From: Halogranum rubrum
GTDB lineage: Archaea > Halobacteriota > Halobacteria > Halobacteriales > Haloferacaceae
Direction: 5' to 3'
DNA length: 64,000 nucleotides
NCBI RefSeq assembly: GCF_900114455.1
Contig: NZ_FOTC01000001.1
Location: forward strand, 1,017,058-1,081,057
Position 1 is the stretch's first letter; each line of letters starts with the position of its first letter. The notes under the pieces are model-generated. The model ran no database searches and was not told the DNA's origin. It was given only the letters and a program-made list of their open reading frames with translations. Shown here one piece after another: positions 16,893-25,890 of this stretch. Position numbers and translations under genes: made by a program.

Positions 16893-17909
16893 ATGCGTGC
16901 TGCAGCCTTCACCGACCTCGTCGGTCCCGACGGCGTGAGCGTCGTCGACCGACCCGACCCAGAACCGGCACAGGGACAGGCCGTCGTCGACGTCGATGCG
17001 TGTGCCATCAACCGTCACGACCTCTGGATACTCGACGGTGACTCGGCGATGGTCGACGCCGCCGACCTCCCGTTCGTCAGCGGTCTCGACGTCGCGGGCG
17101 TCGTCCGCGCGGTTGGCGACGACGCGAGCGTCGAACCCGGCGACAGGGTGGTGCTCTGCCCGAACGAGACGTGCGGCGTCTGTCGGTTCTGTCGCGACGG
17201 TCCCGAGAACCTCTGTGCGGAGTTCTCGCTCTACCACGGCGGGTTAGCCGAACAGGCGGTCGTCTCGGTTGACCGACTCGTCGCGCTCCCCGACGACGTC
17301 GACACCACCACCGCGGCCGCCCTGCCGACGGCGTACATGACGGCCTACCACATGCTCCGCCGGGCGGACGTCGGTCCCGGCGACCTCGTGTTCGTCCCCG
17401 GCGCGACGGGCGGCGTCGGCGTCGCGGGCGTCCAGTTGGCGAACGCGATGGGCGCGCGAACGGTCGGCACTTCCTCGTCGTCGTCGAAACTCGCACAGGT
17501 CGAGACGCTCGGCCTCGACCACGCTCTGGAAGTGACCGACCCCGATACGATGCGTTCGGCCGTCGCCGACGTGGGCGAACCGGACGCAGTCCTCAATCAC
17601 TTGGGTGGCCCGTACACCGCCGTCGGTCTCGACGTGATGCGTCGTGGCGGGCGGATGCTGGTCTGTGGTCGAACCGCTGGCGGTACCTCCGAAATCGACG
17701 TTCCCGACCTCTTTCTCGGCCACAAGCGCGTCGAGGGAAGTACGATGGGTACCCAGCGTGACCTCGAACGATTGGTCGACCTCGTCTCGAGTGGCACGTT
17801 CACGCCCGCCGTCGCCGAGACGTACCCGCTCGAAGAGACCGGAGCGGCGTTCGCCGCGATGCAGGACCGAGAGCGCGTCGGGAAACTCGTCGTCACGCCG
17901 AGCGCCTGA
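16893..17909 (+). CDS. Medium-chain dehydrogenase/reductase (zinc-binding ADH family)
   Basis: A 338-residue MDR-family oxidoreductase. Seen: the structural zinc lobe with C89, C94, C97, C100 and C108 (CGVCRFCRDGPENLC), and the nucleotide-binding FVPGATGGVGVAGVQLANA. The catalytic zinc ligands of true alcohol dehydrogenases are not there: the usual Cys-His pair reads INRHD and the GHE motif reads GLD. So it is more like a quinone-oxidoreductase or enoyl-reductase type. ATG 16893 is chosen; the open frame upstream runs through the repeat array and is not family-like. Confidence 0.8.
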   Translation: MRAAAFTDLVGPDGVSVVDRPDPEPAQGQAVVDVDACAINRHDLWILDGDSAMVDAADLPFVSGLDVAGVVRAVGDDASVEPGDRVVLCPNETCGVCRFCRDGPENLCAEFSLYHGGLAEQAVVSVDRLVALPDDVDTTTAAALPTAYMTAYHMLRRADVGPGDLVFVPGATGGVGVAGVQLANAMGARTVGTSSSSSKLAQVETLGLDHALEVTDPDTMRSAVADVGEPDAVLNHLGGPYTAVGLDVMRRGGRMLVCGRTAGGTSEIDVPDLFLGHKRVEGSTMGTQRDLERLVDLVSSGTFTPAVAETYPLEETGAAFAAMQDRERVGKLVVTPSA

Positions 17910-17962
17910 CGGCCTGGACTTCCGCCGTCGCGTTTTAATCGTTTACCTGCGTACTGTCACCT

Positions 17963-18379
17963 ATGCCCAAGCGGATTCTCATCCCTATCGACGGCTCTCC
18001 ACAGTCGGCACAGGCAATCGAGTTCGCTCTCGCGGAGTGGCCCGACGCGGAACTCACACTCCTCCACGTCATCAACCCCGCCGAGGCGGCCTCTTCCCCG
18101 GGCGCTGGCGTCCCGAGCGGGGCGGAACAGTGGTTCGAGAACGCGAAAGCCGACTCCGAGACACTACTCGCCGAGGCGACACCGCCGGGGGCGACGGTAT
18201 CGACGATGACCGAAGTCGGTCGACCCGCGCAGGCCATCGTCGAAGTGGCCGAAGAGGCCGGATTCGACCACATCGTGATGGGGAGCCACGGCCGAACTGG
18301 CGTCTCGCGAATCATCCTCGGGAGTGTCGCCGAGGCGGTCGTCCGCAACGCGACAGTTCCTGCGACCGTCGTTCGGTAG
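17963..18379 (+). CDS. Universal stress protein (UspA family)
   Basis: A 138-residue single-domain Usp protein. Seen: the opening KRILIPIDGSPQSAQAIEFA, and the ATP-binding signature MGSHGRTGVSRIILGSVAEA, which has the G-x2-G-x9-G-S pattern of nucleotide-binding members. Cytoplasmic, with a role in stress tolerance in this family; the exact partner is not known. It lies 53 bases after the dehydrogenase on the same strand. Confidence 0.92.
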   Translation: MPKRILIPIDGSPQSAQAIEFALAEWPDAELTLLHVINPAEAASSPGAGVPSGAEQWFENAKADSETLLAEATPPGATVSTMTEVGRPAQAIVEVAEEAGFDHIVMGSHGRTGVSRIILGSVAEAVVRNATVPATVVR

Positions 18380-18490
18380 TCATCGTGTGACACATGTGTC
18401 GGAAACTGGTCGAGTAGGAGACGTTTCTGGTAACACTCTCGTCACCTGGTGACGTTTGTAACGAGGAAACGTCCTCCGGGAGCGTGTCTG

Positions 18491-18498
18491 TATTATTT
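18491..18498 (+). promoter_or_regulatory. TATA-like box of the nitroreductase gene
   Basis: The sequence TATTATTT sits 23-30 bases before ATG 18521 in an otherwise GC-rich stretch. This fits a leaderless haloarchaeal promoter and supports that start codon. Confidence 0.5.
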
Positions 18499-18520
18499 AC
18501 ACGGGGCGTTGGCCCACGTA

Positions 18521-19189
18521 ATGGAGTTCGACGAAGTCATCGAGACACGACGTTCCGTCCACCAGTACACTGACGAAGACATCGACGACGAGACGCTCGA
18601 AGCCATCTTCGAGCAGGTCCGCTACGCCCCGTCGAGTTTCGACCTTCAGCCGTGGGAGTTCCTCGTCGTCCGCGACGACGACAACCTCACACGCCTGCAG
18701 GAAGTCGCGAACGGACAGGAGACCGTCGGTGAGTCCGCTGCGACCGTCGTCGTCCTCGGCAACACGGACCCGTCGGCGCACGCTGACCGCGTCTTCGACG
18801 ACTGGCTCGACAAGGGCTACATCCCGAGTGAGGACGTTCGCGACAACCTCCTCGGCGTCGTCGAGAACATGTCGTCGATGCCCGACGAAGAGCGCCGCCT
18901 CTGGACCACCCGAAGTACGTCGCTGGCGGCGATGGCACTGATGCACGCCGCCTGGAACGAGGGAGTCGCCTCCTGTCCGATGGAAGGGTTCGACGCCGAC
19001 GCACTCGTCGACGAGTTCGACATCGAGGAGGGCTACGAACCGGTCATGCTGGTGACGCTCGGCTACGCACCGGAAGAGGCACCCGACCAGGAGAAGCCAC
19101 GGAAACTTCGCCGTCCGGTCGACGAAATCGTCCACTACGAGACGTTCGACCCGGAAGCCGAATCCCCCACACCCTCGGCGGACGACTGA
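18521..19189 (+). CDS. Nitroreductase family protein
   Basis: A 222-residue flavin-dependent nitroreductase-family enzyme. Seen: the FMN-binding start VIETRRSVHQYTDEDI, then RYAPSSFDLQPWEFLVVRD, SLAAMALMHAAWNEGVASCP and LVTLGYAPEEAP. Such enzymes use NAD(P)H and FMN to reduce nitro compounds or quinones; the true substrate is not readable. ATG 18521 follows a TATA-like box. Confidence 0.9.
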   Translation: MEFDEVIETRRSVHQYTDEDIDDETLEAIFEQVRYAPSSFDLQPWEFLVVRDDDNLTRLQEVANGQETVGESAATVVVLGNTDPSAHADRVFDDWLDKGYIPSEDVRDNLLGVVENMSSMPDEERRLWTTRSTSLAAMALMHAAWNEGVASCPMEGFDADALVDEFDIEEGYEPVMLVTLGYAPEEAPDQEKPRKLRRPVDEIVHYETFDPEAESPTPSADD

Positions 19190-19256
19190 GGGGACCGTCA
19201 ACCGCACCGACCGTCTCACCGTTCTTTTTCTGTCCCCGACTCTTCCAGTCGAACTG

Positions 19257-19643
19257 ATGGTTCGTTGGCGCGTGCTCGGAGTCGGTGTGTCGGTCGCACT
19301 CGTCGTCGAGACCCTCGTCTACATCCTCTCGGGGCATCTCTCGTTGCTCGGTGGACTCGTCGGAAGCGCCCTCGCGGGATGGCTGGTCGACGATGGGGCG
19401 GGACCCAGCGCACGCTACGGGTTCGGCGTCGGTGTCGCGTGGGGTGTCGTCCTCGTTCCCGTCGCAGTCTACCTCACGCTCGCGACGGGGTCAGTCGCCC
19501 TCGTTCCGTACGACCCGCTCGTACCGGAACTCGGTCTCGCGGCGCTGTTCACTGCGGTCGGACTCGGGGTGACCGTACCGAACGCTCTCGTCGGCGGACT
19601 GGTGGGGATGCTCCGCGCTCGTCTGAGTCGTCACCTCGAGTGA
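19257..19643 (+). CDS. Membrane protein, four hydrophobic segments
   Basis: A 128-residue integral membrane protein with four hydrophobic stretches (about residues 5-24, 28-42, 53-75 and 93-118), rich in Gly, Ala and Val. It resembles the haloarchaeal DUF5518-like small membrane proteins, but the match is only general. The C-terminus is basic ([10 protein letters not shown]), so that end is probably inside the cell. It ends 62 bases before the aIF5A gene. Confidence 0.65.
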   Translation: MVRWRVLGVGVSVALVVETLVYILSGHLSLLGGLVGSALAGWLVDDGAGPSARYGFGVGVAWGVVLVPVAVYLTLATGSVALVPYDPLVPELGLAALFTAVGLGVTVPNALVGGLVGMLRARLSRHLE

Positions 19644-19705
19644 CCACGTTCCGCTCAGCGCGACGTTTCGTGCCGTTTATACCGCCACCAGAACAAACCG
19701 CAGAC

Positions 19706-20080
19706 ATGGTTAAAGAGCAGAAGCAGGTTCGCGAACTCCAGGAAGGTAGCTACGTCATCATGGAGGACGCCGCGTGTAAGATTAACCACTACAGCACGGC
19801 GAAGCCAGGCAAACACGGCAGCGCCAAGGCTCGCGTCGAGGGTAAGGGCGTCTTCGACGGGAAGAAGCGCAGTCTGAGCCAGCCAGTCGACGCGAAGATT
19901 TGGGTCCCGATAATCGAGCGAAAGCAGGGACAGGTCGTCTCCGTCACCGGAACCGACGCCCAGATCATGGACCTCGACACCTACGAAACGTTCACGATGC
20001 GCATCCCCGAGGACGAGGACTTCACGCCCGAGGACGAAATCGAGTACCTCGAGTACGAAGGCCAGCGCAAGGTCGTCTAA
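19706..20080 (+). CDS. eif5a: Translation initiation factor 5A (aIF5A)
   Basis: A 124-residue aIF5A. Seen: the hypusination loop [19 protein letters not shown] around residues 30-48, whose lysine in KPGKHG is modified to (deoxy)hypusine, followed by the OB-fold ([20 protein letters not shown]). The factor helps ribosomes through hard peptide bonds. The next gene, agmatinase-like, starts on the base after the stop, and deoxyhypusine synthase lies 3.5 kb away on the same strand, so genes for modifying this protein are close by. Confidence 0.97.
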   Translation: MVKEQKQVRELQEGSYVIMEDAACKINHYSTAKPGKHGSAKARVEGKGVFDGKKRSLSQPVDAKIWVPIIERKQGQVVSVTGTDAQIMDLDTYETFTMRIPEDEDFTPEDEIEYLEYEGQRKVV

Positions 20081-20914
20081 ATGTTCCCCGGGGCGACCGC
20101 CGACCGCAGCAGTGCGAAGTACGTGGTCGTCGGCGCCCCACTCGACGTCTCGACGTCGTTCCAACCCGGAACGCGCTTCGGCCCGGACCGGGTTCGACGC
20201 TTCGCCGAGACGTACGACGACTACGACCATCGAACCGACCAGTTCTTCTCTGAACTCGACGTCCACGACGCGGGCGACGTCCGCGCGTGGGACGACACTC
20301 CCGACTACGTCGAGTGGTTACGCGGGACGCTGACCGACGTCGTCTGGGACGACGCCGTCCCCGTCACTGTCGGCGGCGAACACACCGTCTCTGCTGCGGG
20401 TGTCGCCGCCGTCGACCCGGACGTGTTCGTCTGTCTGGACGCGCATCTCGACTTGCGAGACGACTACGACGGGAATCCGTGGAGCCACGCCGCCGTCACG
20501 CGGCGCATCCTCGACGGGTGGCCCGGCGAGAGCGACGTGCCGACTGTCGACGGGGTGGTCGTCCTCGGTGCCCGAACCGGGTCGCCAGAGGAGTGGGAAC
20601 GCGCCGCCGCCGCCGACGTGACCGTCGTTCCGCCAGAAGCGGTGAGCGAGTGGACGCCCGACTTCGGCGACGACACGAGCGTCTATCTGAGCGTCGACAT
20701 CGATGCCGCCGACCCGGCGTTCGCCCCCGGAACCGGTACGATGGAACCGTTCGGGCTGACCCCACGCGAGATGCGTGACGTCGTTCGCGCCGTCGCTCCG
20801 TACGTACGAGGATTCGACGTCGTCGAAGTGAACGACCGAGACGACGGGCAAGCCGCGGCGCTCGCCGGGAAGTTACTCAGAGAGTTCGTCTTCTCACACG
20901 CCGACCAGTCGTAG
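20081..20914 (+). CDS. Agmatinase-family ureohydrolase
   Basis: A 277-residue arginase/agmatinase fold enzyme. Seen: the metal-site motifs GGEHT, LDAHLDLRDDYDGNP and SVDIDAADPAFAPGTGTMEP with all expected His/Asp ligands for two manganese ions. ATG 20081 follows the aIF5A stop directly, so the two are cotranscribed. Agmatinase gives putrescine and urea; work in Haloferax links agmatine to aIF5A modification, where the enzyme may act on agmatinylated aIF5A. That link here is an inference from position. Confidence 0.88.
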   Translation: MFPGATADRSSAKYVVVGAPLDVSTSFQPGTRFGPDRVRRFAETYDDYDHRTDQFFSELDVHDAGDVRAWDDTPDYVEWLRGTLTDVVWDDAVPVTVGGEHTVSAAGVAAVDPDVFVCLDAHLDLRDDYDGNPWSHAAVTRRILDGWPGESDVPTVDGVVVLGARTGSPEEWERAAAADVTVVPPEAVSEWTPDFGDDTSVYLSVDIDAADPAFAPGTGTMEPFGLTPREMRDVVRAVAPYVRGFDVVEVNDRDDGQAAALAGKLLREFVFSHADQS

Positions 20915-20975
20915 TTCGGCCGTCGCTCGGTGTCGGACTCTTCTCGCAGAAAACGAGCGGTGTGGTCAGCTTTCG

Positions 20976-21083
20976 CTAGTTCTTGCCCCGACCGAGCAGG
21001 CGTTTTCCTTTGCGCTTGATACGTCGCTGCGTCTTTCGTGGAAGACTTCGCCACGCGTGCATCGCTTTGCGGAATTTACCCAT
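20976..21083 (-). CDS. Small very basic protein (35 aa)
   Basis: A 35-residue protein beginning MGKFRKAMHAWRSLPRKTQ and ending in a Lys/Arg/Gly-rich tail. Such a basic protein is unusual among the acidic haloarchaeal proteome and could bind nucleic acid. Support is limited: position between two genes, an ATG and a plausible composition. No family recognised. Confidence 0.4.
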   Translation of the reverse strand: MGKFRKAMHAWRSLPRKTQRRIKRKGKRLLGRGKN

Positions 21084-21186
21084 AGTGGACACCTCTCGTT
21101 GGCTCACGCCAGACGGCGCGAGTGCAATCTCGAGTACTCCGGACGAACAGAAAACCCTGCTGGGCACCTGTCGAGGTTTCGAGTAG

Positions 21187-22704
21187 TTACGCCGAGCAGG
21201 TGTGTTCGAAGAGCGTCACCCGCTCTGTCGGTTCCGGGCCGTCGAGACGTGTCGGTTGCTGGACGTAGCTGACGGTGAGTGACTGCAACTCGTCGTCGTG
21301 GTTCGTGTTCCAACGGTGACAGAGATAGCTCGCGAAGCCTCGGCGAACGTCGTCGTCGCCGCTCCAGCGCACGTCTTGCAGATACTTCCGCCAGCGGGCG
21401 CTCGGGTACGTCTTGTCGACGTCGGCGGGTTTCTCCCAGTCTACTGGCGCTCGTCGGAAGGCGTCGACGCGCTCACCGGAGTCGAGTCGGCCGGGGACGA
21501 CGAACCAGCCGTCGACGCTCAGCGGACCGGGTGCGAACATGTTCCAAGTGAACTGTCCGGGTTCGACGTTCGACTCGACGACGTCTGGCGTGGCGACGAC
21601 ACCCACCGACATGGCGTTCCAGACGAGGATGAGCGCCAAGAGGACAGTGACGACTGCCGGGACGAGTCGAGCGGTCAGCGCCCTGAGACGGCCGACCCGT
21701 GCGTGCACAGACTCCGTCGAGACGGCCGGGAGTAGACCGTCGAGTCGAGTCATCCCGCGAGCGACTCGGTCACGTCGTCGGAGCGGGTCGACGACACGTG
21801 ATTCGACTGTCTGCCAGAGCGACGGCGGGAAGAAGGCGAGGAGTGCAACGACGGAGACGAGCGGGAAGATACCGAGTTTCATCGTCGACAGCATCCCGAG
21901 ATGCATCCCCACGAAGAGCGCTGCGAACGCCCCGCGTGCTCGACCGGTGAGGACGAGCAAGAGCGGCGAGGCGACGACCATGACGAGCCACAACTCGCCG
22001 AACACGTGGAGAACTTCCGGATACCCCGCGAGGACGTCACCGAGGAACACGACCATCTGGTCGAGACTGAACACGCGGACGATAGCCGACCCGTCGCGCC
22101 AGTACTCCCCCCGGAGTTTGATGATGGCGTTCGTCGCGTAGACGAGAACGACCTGTGTCAGCAGTGCCGCCGACGCGACAGTCGCGACGCGATTCGTGGT
22201 GATGCGGTCAGCCTCCTCTCGACGCTCTCGACGAAGTGAATCGAGCGACCACCGACGCCCGAGCGGGAGAAACAGTCCCCAGAAGAGCAGACGACGGAGG
22301 AGCGAGTCGCCGCCGTTGAGGACGAGTGGGTTTCGCGCGTGCAACGAGACGAGGAGGAGCCACGAGAGGAGCAGCGTCGTCTTCGTTCGGTAGCCGACGA
22401 GCAGCGAGAGCGCGAGGACACCGGCGACGACGAACAACAGCCCTTGCCACCACGCGACACCCGAGAGCGCGTGGAGCGAGAGTTCCGCGAACGTCGGATA
22501 CTCCGCGGCGAGCAGCGACCGCGGGAGCGTCCCGGCGTCGGTGTAGAACGCGACGAGGTTCCGTGACCGGAGGAGCAAATCGAGAAGGAGGAGGAGACCG
22601 AGCGAGAAACGGAAGACGGCGAGTGCGCGGACGTCGACGCCGACCCGTCGAGCGACCGCTTCGCGGCCGCGAGCGAGCACTGTCGGCCCGACGGAGCGAG
22701 ACAT
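21187..22704 (-). CDS. HTTM-domain membrane protein
   Basis: A 505-residue polytopic membrane protein of the HTTM (horizontally transferred transmembrane) family, distantly related to vitamin K-dependent gamma-carboxylase. Seen: LAVFRFSLGLLLLLDLLLRS, FYTDAGTLPRSLL and LNGGDSLLRRLLFWGLFLPL, with about eight or nine membrane segments in the first 370 residues, then an extracytoplasmic-looking C-terminal domain (GQFTWNMFAPGPLSVDGWFV). No enzymatic activity is established for prokaryotic members. Confidence 0.8.
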   Translation of the reverse strand: MSRSVGPTVLARGREAVARRVGVDVRALAVFRFSLGLLLLLDLLLRSRNLVAFYTDAGTLPRSLLAAEYPTFAELSLHALSGVAWWQGLLFVVAGVLALSLLVGYRTKTTLLLSWLLLVSLHARNPLVLNGGDSLLRRLLFWGLFLPLGRRWSLDSLRRERREEADRITTNRVATVASAALLTQVVLVYATNAIIKLRGEYWRDGSAIVRVFSLDQMVVFLGDVLAGYPEVLHVFGELWLVMVVASPLLLVLTGRARGAFAALFVGMHLGMLSTMKLGIFPLVSVVALLAFFPPSLWQTVESRVVDPLRRRDRVARGMTRLDGLLPAVSTESVHARVGRLRALTARLVPAVVTVLLALILVWNAMSVGVVATPDVVESNVEPGQFTWNMFAPGPLSVDGWFVVPGRLDSGERVDAFRRAPVDWEKPADVDKTYPSARWRKYLQDVRWSGDDDVRRGFASYLCHRWNTNHDDELQSLTVSYVQQPTRLDGPEPTERVTLFEHTCSA

Positions 22705-22792
22705 ACGTTTCGTGGCCGCGGCCGACGATGAATAGTTTGTGTTCTCCGCGCGGAGCGGGGGTTACAAGCGACCGCCGTGCGACATCCCGTCC

Positions 22793-23566
22793 ATGGACCG
22801 AAGTGACCTCTTTGCCCGCTACGACGAGGAACTCCGCACCGACGACTACGCCGACGTCGACGCCAGTCCGAACGGCCTGCAGGTTGGTACCGACGAGGGG
22901 ACGGTCGACCACGTCGCCTTCGCCGTCGACGCCGCCGTCTCGACCATCGACCGCGCCGTCGCCGTCGGGGCGGACGCACTCGTGACGCACCACGGTCTCG
23001 TCTGGGGTGGCATCGACCGCGTGACGGGGCGTGAGTTCGACCGGATGGCTCCACTCGTCCGCAACGACGTCTCACTGTACGTCTCGCATCTCCCGCTCGA
23101 CGGCCACCAGACGCTCGGCAACGCGGCGGGCGTCGCCGACGTACTCGGTCTCGCCGAGGACGGACGGGAACCGTTCGGTTCGCTCGGTCCCGAACACATC
23201 GGTCAGCGCGGCCACCCCGCGGAACCGACGTCCGTGTACGACCTCACCGCGGCGTTAGACGACGAACTCGACACGGCTGGTCGGGGTGTCCGACTCATCG
23301 ACGCCGGACCCGAGATGGTCGAAGACATCGCCGTCGTCACCGGCAGCGGTGTCGACTGGCTCGACGAAGCCATCGACGTCGGCGCGGACGTGCTGGTCAC
23401 CGGCGAAGGGAAACAGAAGGTGTTCCACGAAGCACAAGAGGCGGGAATCAACGTCGTCCTCGCCGGACACTACGCGACGGAGACGTTCGGCGTGCAAGCC
23501 CTCCAAGCGCAGGCCGACGAGTGGGGACTGGAGACGACGTACATCGACGAACCGACCGGACTCTGA
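22793..23566 (+). CDS. Nif3-like dinuclear metal-centre protein
   Basis: A 257-residue NIF3/DUF34 family protein, a hexameric protein with two metal ions per subunit. Seen: the first metal motif ALVTHHGLVWGG, the later VTGEGKQKVFHEAQEAGI and AGHYATETFG. Often annotated GTP cyclohydrolase I type 2, but the biochemical role of the family is unsettled. ATG 22793 is chosen over an upstream in-frame start that lacks family similarity. Divergent from the HTTM gene. Confidence 0.88.
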   Translation: MDRSDLFARYDEELRTDDYADVDASPNGLQVGTDEGTVDHVAFAVDAAVSTIDRAVAVGADALVTHHGLVWGGIDRVTGREFDRMAPLVRNDVSLYVSHLPLDGHQTLGNAAGVADVLGLAEDGREPFGSLGPEHIGQRGHPAEPTSVYDLTAALDDELDTAGRGVRLIDAGPEMVEDIAVVTGSGVDWLDEAIDVGADVLVTGEGKQKVFHEAQEAGINVVLAGHYATETFGVQALQAQADEWGLETTYIDEPTGL

Positions 23567-23617
23567 GGACGAACTCGGTATCGTCGCGTTCAAATCTCGG
23601 CACCGCGCATCGTGGGT

Positions 23618-24700
23618 ATGAGCGACCACGAGGACCACGAGTACGACGCCGACGAGGGAGAGTACGAGGATTACGACGACCACGACGACTACCAGTCTCC
23701 ACACCGCGAGGCGTTCGACCACGACCCACTCGGCCAGACCGAAGTCTGGGCGGGGATGAGCGTCGGCGAACTGGGCGACGAGTACGGCAAGGCTGGCATC
23801 GGCGCGGCGAAGGTTCACCAGGCGATAGACATCTACGCCGAGATGCTGGCCGACGAGGATTGCACCGTCTTCTTCTCGCTGGCGGGTGCGATGGTGCCGA
23901 CGGGGATGCGGACGCTCGTCGCCGACCTCATCCGCGACGGCTACATCGACGCTCTCGTCACGACGGGCGCGAACCTGACGCACGACGCTATCGAGGCTAT
24001 CGGCGGCAAACACCACCACGGCGCGGAACACCAAGACGGTATGAGCGCTCGCGACCACGACGAGCAACTCCGCGACGAGGAGGTCGACCGCATCTACAAC
24101 GTCTATCTCCCGCAGGAACACTTCGCGCTGTTCGAGGGTCACCTCCGTGACGAGGTCTTTCCGGTGTTGGAGGAGGAGGGGACCGTCAGCATCGAGCGGT
24201 TCGTCCGCGAACTGGGTCGGGCGAACAGCGAGGTCAACGCGGCCGAAGACGTCGACGAGGACCCCGGCGTCGCCGCCGCGGCCTACGAGAACGACGTGCC
24301 TATCTACTGCCCGGCGGTGCAGGATTCGGTCCTCGGCCTGCAGGCGTGGATGTACTCGCAGACCTCGGAGTTCTCGCTCGACGCACTGGCCGACATGACG
24401 CCGTTGACGGACCTCGCGTTCGAGGCCGAGAACGCCGGGTGTATGCTCGTCGGCGGCGGCGTCCCGAAGAACTTCACGCTCCAGACGATGCTCGTCACGC
24501 CCGGCGCGTACGACTACGCCGTCCAGATTACGATGGACCCCGAGGCGACCGGCGGGTTGTCGGGAGCGACGCTCGACGAGGCACGTTCGTGGGGCAAGTT
24601 GAAGAAAGAGGCCCGGAACGCCACCGTCGTCGGCGACGCGACTATCATGCTCCCGCTCATCGTCGCGGCGGCGCGTGAGAAGATAGAGTCCGAGCACTGA
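23618..24700 (+). CDS. dys: Deoxyhypusine synthase
   Basis: A 360-residue enzyme that transfers the aminobutyl (or agmatine-derived) group to the lysine of aIF5A using NAD. Seen: VFFSLAGAMVPTGMRTLVAD, DALVTTGANLTHDAIEAIGG, the active-site lysine in VGGGVPKNFTLQ and the end AVQITMDPEATGGLSGATLD. An extra acidic, His/Tyr-rich N-terminal tail of about 35 residues is a halophilic addition. ATG 23618 is used. It forms a functional set with aIF5A (19706) and the agmatinase-like gene (20081). Confidence 0.95.
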   Translation: MSDHEDHEYDADEGEYEDYDDHDDYQSPHREAFDHDPLGQTEVWAGMSVGELGDEYGKAGIGAAKVHQAIDIYAEMLADEDCTVFFSLAGAMVPTGMRTLVADLIRDGYIDALVTTGANLTHDAIEAIGGKHHHGAEHQDGMSARDHDEQLRDEEVDRIYNVYLPQEHFALFEGHLRDEVFPVLEEEGTVSIERFVRELGRANSEVNAAEDVDEDPGVAAAAYENDVPIYCPAVQDSVLGLQAWMYSQTSEFSLDALADMTPLTDLAFEAENAGCMLVGGGVPKNFTLQTMLVTPGAYDYAVQITMDPEATGGLSGATLDEARSWGKLKKEARNATVVGDATIMLPLIVAAAREKIESEH

Positions 24701-24740
24701 CCGCAGCGCCGCTGCTACTGCGCTCCTCTCTTCGTTCTCT

Positions 24741-25790
24741 CTATAGTTGTACTGCGCTCTGCACCTCGTCGAGCAACGCTTCTGGACCCCCCTCGTCGTA
24801 GACGTTCGCGGCGGGATACGAGTAGTTCTCTTCGTCCGGGTCACCCCACGTCGAGATGCCGACGATTGTCGCCTCGGAGAGCGACTCGACCAGTGCCGCC
24901 TCCGAGTCGACGTCTGGGACGGCGAACTGCTCGAAGTCGTCGCGGCGCTCCCGAGTCGGGTCGTCGACGAGGACCACCGCGTCCGGCCACGACCCGTGCA
25001 GAAGCGCGAGCGAGACGCCGCCGTAGGCGCGGTGCGAGAGCGCACCCTGTCCCTCGACGAAAACGATATCGTGGTCGTCCGCGACGGCGCAGACCATCGA
25101 CTCGACGACGCCCGCGGCGAAGTCCGCAGGTACTCGGTCGACGACGACGCCGCGGTCTGCACCGACCATCACGCCCGTCTGTCCGGTGGCGACCCATCCG
25201 GCGTCGATTCCAGCGCGCTGAGCGGCGCGGTAGAGTTCGAACGTCGTGGTTCGCTTGCCGACTGCACAGTCGGTTCCAGCGGTCAGGACGACCGGCGTGT
25301 CGAGTTCGTCGACGCTGCCGTCGGCGACGCGCAGGTCGTCGCCGGTCGGTGGCTTCCGAACGTCGAAGAGGCGGACGCCGCACTCGTCGGCGAACGCCGA
25401 CCAACGGTCGTCTTCCGAGAGGAAGGTGTGAAGCCCGGAGACGACGTCACACCCCGCCCGCATGGCGGTTTCGAGGTCTTCGACCCACGCCTCTGGAAGT
25501 TGACCACCGGCGGGTGCGACGCCGAGGACGAGTGCCTCGGCAGTCGGGGCGTGGTCGAGCGCCTCGGCGACAGAGTCGACGACCGGAATCTCGGCGAGTG
25601 TCTCGTCGTCGCGGCCGAGAACGGTCGCCGCGTCGTCGCCTGCGGCCGTCGAGTCGACGACGGCCTGCACGTCGAACAGTTCGCCGTGGGCGACGACACC
25701 GTTGGCGGTCTTGCCCTGCGGCGTCCCGAAAGCGCCCTCCGCGAGGACGATGGCGGGCGCAGGGACGTCGAACGCGTCGTGTAGATCCAT
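24741..25790 (-). CDS. DUF1611 (DgcN-like) P-loop protein
   Basis: A 349-residue DUF1611 family protein. Seen: N-terminal domain around FGTPQGKTANGVVAHG, the P-loop LTAGTDCAVGKRTTTFELYR, FVEGQGALSHRAYGGVSLAL, and GISTWGDPDEENYS. DgcN-type members are linked to D-glutamate or dipeptide metabolism, usually with an epimerase gene that is absent here. ATG 25790 is chosen because a TATA-like TTTTACAC lies about 27-34 bases upstream. It is divergent from the HTH-10 regulator, and its neighbours are a permease and a peptidase. Confidence 0.8.
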   Translation of the reverse strand: MDLHDAFDVPAPAIVLAEGAFGTPQGKTANGVVAHGELFDVQAVVDSTAAGDDAATVLGRDDETLAEIPVVDSVAEALDHAPTAEALVLGVAPAGGQLPEAWVEDLETAMRAGCDVVSGLHTFLSEDDRWSAFADECGVRLFDVRKPPTGDDLRVADGSVDELDTPVVLTAGTDCAVGKRTTTFELYRAAQRAGIDAGWVATGQTGVMVGADRGVVVDRVPADFAAGVVESMVCAVADDHDIVFVEGQGALSHRAYGGVSLALLHGSWPDAVVLVDDPTRERRDDFEQFAVPDVDSEAALVESLSEATIVGISTWGDPDEENYSYPAANVYDEGGPEALLDEVQSAVQL

Positions 25791-25829
25791 GCTACTGTCC
25801 AGCACGCTCGTCGTGTGTAAAACTCAGCA

Positions 25830-25847
25830 CCCTCTCATAGATGGGGG
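25830..25847. promoter_or_regulatory. Imperfect palindrome before the HTH-10 gene
   Basis: The sequence CCCTCTCATAGATGGGGG lies 7 bases before the TATA-like CTTTTTACA (25855-25863) of the regulator gene at 25891. A related perfect palindrome is placed in the same way before the permease gene (26667-26684). Probable activator or operator site. Confidence 0.5.
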
Positions 25848-25890
25848 CAGACAACTTTTTACACGTCCATCGCCGTTCTTCGCGGACGTG

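Noticed and set aside
23255-25162. A 635-codon open frame on the minus strand
   Set aside because: It is the antisense shadow of deoxyhypusine synthase and Nif3, and its protein shows only biased composition.
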